From: Gigantopelta aegis
Lineage: Eukaryota > Mollusca > Gastropoda > Neomphalida > Peltospiridae
DNA length: 64,000 bases
NCBI RefSeq assembly: GCF_016097555.1
Contig: NC_054702.1
Coordinates: 112,544,468 to 112,608,467, forward strand
Direction of reading: 5' to 3'
This document shows positions 60,741 through 64,000 of this stretch, one piece after another (position 1 is the first letter of the stretch; each line of letters starts with the position of its first letter). The position numbers and the translations under genes were made by a program. The notes under the pieces are model-generated. The model ran no database searches and had not been told where the DNA came from. It was given only the letters and a program-made list of their open reading frames with translations.

Positions 60741-61532
60741 ACACTACAGAGACTTTTGAAAACAGGCATTCTAGAGATGAAATATAAAGCTGCCTCCATA
60801 CATTCTTGTTCTTATATTAGCCACAGCAACAAACTGGGAAACAGAATGTGCAGCATAAGTAACATATGGATGTAACAGTTTAAATAATAAAAATAAAAAT
60901 ATTTAACTTTTCCCCCAAGATGGATCACCTTTTTTTGTCCTGCTGTATATTGAAAAGGAAAGTTATATCTATAAATATATACACCATATTCAATTTTGTG
61001 ATGTTTATTAGGTAATGTGGCAGTTTATTTTAATTTGTGACTTAGAAATTGAACAGTTGTATCATTAAAGGACGTTACAGGGTGGGATTGCTGTTGGAAC
61101 AGTAGCCAACATTTGTGTCTCTTTCGTTTTAAAAAATATGATGTAATTATATATATTTTATTGTGTAATTCTTATATATCATGTTTGTTATGCAATTCTC
61201 ATTTGTATATTACCATGATGATTATATACTGATGGAAAGAAGTAAGGGACCACACCAACACTAACAGAAAAAACTGACTGAAACCAAAAGTCCCATCCAT
61301 AGTGTCGGGAAGTTAACTATGTTATGTGCATCTAACCTACCATTGCTGGCATTCAATCCAACATTACAGCTTTTTTCTTATACAGACAATATGACGTCAG
61401 TATATATTATAGTGAGTTAAATTTGGTCATCAATACCAAGCGTTCCTTTATTTCCTTCTCCAAGTATAAAATGATTAATAAATACTTAAAACCATCACCA
61501 CTGTTATAATTATTGTTTTTAAATGATTTAAT

Positions 61533-61536
<4 letters not shown>

Positions 61537-61579
<43 letters not shown>

Positions 61580-61592
61580 TGTGTGTGTGTCT
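61537..61592. repeat. (GT)n(AT)n microsatellite
   Basis: GT run, then AT run, then GT again. Confidence 0.95.
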
Positions 61593-61866
61593 AGTTTTGA
61601 TTTGTGTATTCGTATAATGATTATTAATAATAGGGCATTATAGTACAAGCTATGATTTGATTTACATGTGAATCTTGACTGTATAGACTAGTTAAGGGCT
61701 TATTGCTTATTGCATCATTGTTTTATCTTTACTACACTGCTTTGACATATTGCTTGTAGCAGCCATGTACAATACATTATTTTGTATACATGTCAAAGGA
61801 AAAAGTTTAGTTTTGTTGAAACTCCAAAATATTCATAATAAATAATCAGAAATATTGGATGGTTAA

Positions 61867-62100
61867 TCATTGAATATGTGGAGCAATAAAGTATTACACG
61901 TTTGTGTCTTTCTCTTTAGTTAATATTTGAATATGTGGAGCAATAAAGTATTACACGTTTGTGTCTTTCTCTTTAGTTCTGTTTGAGGTGTGTGTATATA
62001 TGTGTGTGTTTGCATGCGCGCGCGTATGCGTGTGTGTATGTGTGTGTGTGTGTGTGTGTGAGTCTGTCTGTATGTGTATGTGTGTGTATCTGTATGTGTG
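61867..62100. repeat. Duplicated polyadenylation-type segment and GT tract
   Basis: tgaatatgtggagcaataaa and gtattacacgtttgtgtctt occur at 61871 and 61928 (period about 58). A GT microsatellite with interruptions follows at 61988-62100. Confidence 0.9.
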
Positions 62101-62377
62101 TGGGCTTTTGTATTATTAAAGGGGTGTATGGCTTTATTGCTGAATTTGTAGGGAGCTCCTTTTGTTGAGTCTATCACAAACTTAGTGCAGTGAGTACACA
62201 CTGTCAAGGTGGTAATTCAAATATATTCTTGCAGGTTCTTTTTACAACAATAAGGAATGGATGTTAGACACCTCAGCCAATTTTAAACCATGTTATTGTT
62301 TTATCTAATTATAATTTATTTTGGTAGTTGGGCATGGTGTCATAAAATCAACTGTCACTACATGCTACAATTAAAAT

Positions 62378-62560
62378 GCAGCAAATGACCTTTTATATTC
62401 GGGCAAAAAGGCATATACCATTGCATTTGGTTTACCAGACATCGGGCAATGGTTGCGATGGGGGAAAACACGATGTATCTGCCGAGAGGGTTCGATCCTG
62501 CAACTTATCACACCACAGGCGAGCACTGCACCATGCTCTGCCTATGAAAAAAACGTCCTT
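62378..62560 (-). mobile_element. SINE with tRNA-like head
   Basis: ttttatattcgggcaaaaag on the body side and, at the right on minus, aggcagagcatggtgcagtg and aggatcgaaccctctc. A-box and B-box spacing is tRNA-like. Confidence 0.7.
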
Positions 62561-62589
62561 GCATTGCCACTGAATATGTTAGAGACCGG

Positions 62590-62700
62590 AAAAGAAAGGA
62601 ATGTTTCTTCAATGATCGCATGTATTTAAACTATGGCTATTTGGTGTCTACATATGCATGGTTATTTTGACACATGGATAATTATGATAAATGTTTTTGA
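62590..62700 (-). mobile_element. SINE tail fragment, degraded
   Basis: aaaggaatgtttcttcaatg, actatggctatttggtgtc and tatgcatggttattttgaca resemble the SINE tail in minus orientation. Confidence 0.5.
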
Positions 62701-63029
62701 CGTTATACTGTTCTGTCTAACCTTAATGGCAGAATCAGGAAAATCAATATTTGACAGATTGCACAGTTTAGGAAATCAATTTAGGTGTTGTTAATTTCAG
62801 TGGGCAATTTAGCTTCTGGAATGTAACCATGGGGAAGCTATTCAGATACTTTTAAATGTGAGATATCTCCGTGTGGTACCAGATATTAAATCTCACACAG
62901 TATTTTCTTCAATTGTATATGAATCTCGGTCGTTAATATGACCATTATGACCTTTTATACAAGGATCCAAAGTTGTTTATTTTATTTTCCCCGTCGACAA
63001 AGTGGATTATCCCAATGTGGCTATATTGA

Positions 63030-63184
63030 GAGTTTTGTTATGTATTTGAGCAGTGCACTTCATAAATTACCTACCACAATATTTGATATACCAGTCGTGG
63101 GGCATCGAATCCATTGAGGGTGATCGATCTTACAACCTGTCGTACAACAAACTAGCGCTTTACCATCGAGCTACATCCCGCCCC
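63030..63184 (-). mobile_element. SINE, head present
   Basis: tttgatataccagtcgtggg, gggtgatcgatcttacaacc and agcgctttaccatcgagcta, then catcccgcccc at the head end. Confidence 0.85.
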
Positions 63185-63449
63185 AGAGAGTGCTGAGGAT
63201 GCCATGATACATTTGTTTACAAGTATACTGTGTCAGCATTGCCGAGTTGTCTGTCACCGTGACAATAAAATATAGAGGTTAACGGACGAGGGAGACCTCT
63301 TGTTTATATTGTTATGCGTGGTTTACGACACGGCGACTCTGGATGTTAGCTGTCACGATGGAGATGTTAATAATGAGTTCAGTCTCCATTTCTTCGTAAT
63401 CAACATGCGGTCAACCCCAAGTATTCTGGTATGTCGAATTTAGACATCC

Positions 63450-63545
63450 ATCCATCTATTCATCCTCCCACCTTTCCATCCATCCATCCATCTATAATCC
63501 CACTCACCTATTCATTCATTCCATCTTCACCATTTATTTATTTAT
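63450..63545. repeat. (CCAT)n-rich tract
   Basis: catccatccatctattcatc-type low complexity, then ATTT repeats. Confidence 0.85.
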
Positions 63546-63859
63546 GTTTAAAAGTAGTTATCAAAGTGTTTTTTTAAACCTATATTTATTAAGGTAATCG
63601 ATCATCAACATTCCTTTCCACAGAACAAACCCTTTTGAATTTATTTCCAGTGCTTCCATTGCATTCCTTTTTGTTTCCTGGATTTAAATTCTGAACCCAG
63701 TAGACAGGTTTGTCATGCCGGAAACAGGTATACCGTAATAAGTAGTTAAATGCACTGTGCCCACACTACAGTCATTGTAATTGCAACTTGCTCAAACGTA
63801 ATTCGGCTATCAAAAGGTACCATGTATTTAGCGTAGACAAAGTTATTCACGCAGATATC

Positions 63860-64000
63860 AGGACCGTAGCTAGGATTTTTTGTTTGAGGGGGCAACTGAG
63901 TAGTTAATAGTCTAAAACTCCTTAACAATCAAGAAGAAAATTTTCTTTAAGTTTCTGTAATGCTTTCCGGATTATAATGCTTGCCCCCCCACCCCCCCCC
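63860..64000. repeat. Partial MITE-like repeat at window edge
   Basis: aggaccgtagctaggatttt, gagggggcaact and terminal cttgccccccc resemble common invertebrate MITEs with cgtagcnagg ends. Truncated by the window. Confidence 0.45.

Overview
The window looks like AT-rich animal nuclear DNA, most probably from a mollusc (perhaps a gastropod). The grounds are an intron-rich animal catalase gene, many copies of tRNA-headed SINEs whose tails read like cgttaaacaaaacaaactt (a type I associate with molluscan genomes), a Tc1 element of the [20 protein letters not shown] type, and abundant minisatellites and MITEs. Species cannot be fixed from sequence alone.

Three host genes are supported. (1) 7684-10983, plus strand: three exons of a small cysteine-rich protein ending in a GPI-anchor-type hydrophobic tail; its signal-peptide exon is not found. 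(2) 15224-14211, minus strand: the terminal exon of an ankyrin-repeat protein with a C-terminal SOCS box (ASB-like), a predicted cullin-RING ligase substrate receptor. (3) 30455-60313, plus strand: a complete catalase coding sequence in 12 exons, 507 codons, all junctions in phase. The catalytic His72, Asn145 and haem-ligand Tyr355 are present, and the last exon encodes only Ala-Asn-Leu-stop, the peroxisomal targeting tail.

Layout: 0-7.6 kb holds SINEs, hairpin MITEs, a LINE scrap and a broken Ty3/gypsy fossil. 7.6-11 kb is the GPI-protein gene, with a 58-bp minisatellite in its first intron. 11-13.8 kb is repeats. 13.8-15.3 kb is the ASB exon. 15.4-30.4 kb is dense with SINEs, one long 5'-truncated LINE (RT plus RNase H) and tandem arrays. 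30.4-60.3 kb is catalase, whose introns hold nearly every large array in the window. 60.3-64 kb is the catalase 3' end and repeats.

The most striking property is locus-wide tandem amplification that starts from recognisable seeds. Exon/intron junctions of catalase itself have been copied: the exon 2 donor three times, and the exon 8 acceptor in about nine decoy copies upstream of the real one. Transposon pieces have been copied too: a SINE body (58 bp x 14), a SINE tail (126 bp x 3), a pogo-like terminus (81 bp x 9) and the end of a Tigger-like coding segment (27 bp x about 59). A 5-kb, roughly 68-copy, 74-bp array sits inside a Tigger-like element in intron 2; each unit carries a branch-point-like motif followed by an AG|GTAATG juxtaposition. 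A retroposon has also landed on the exon 6 donor, so its target duplication copies the splice site. Together these make catalase a candidate for unusual splice-site redundancy; whether decoys are used needs RNA evidence.
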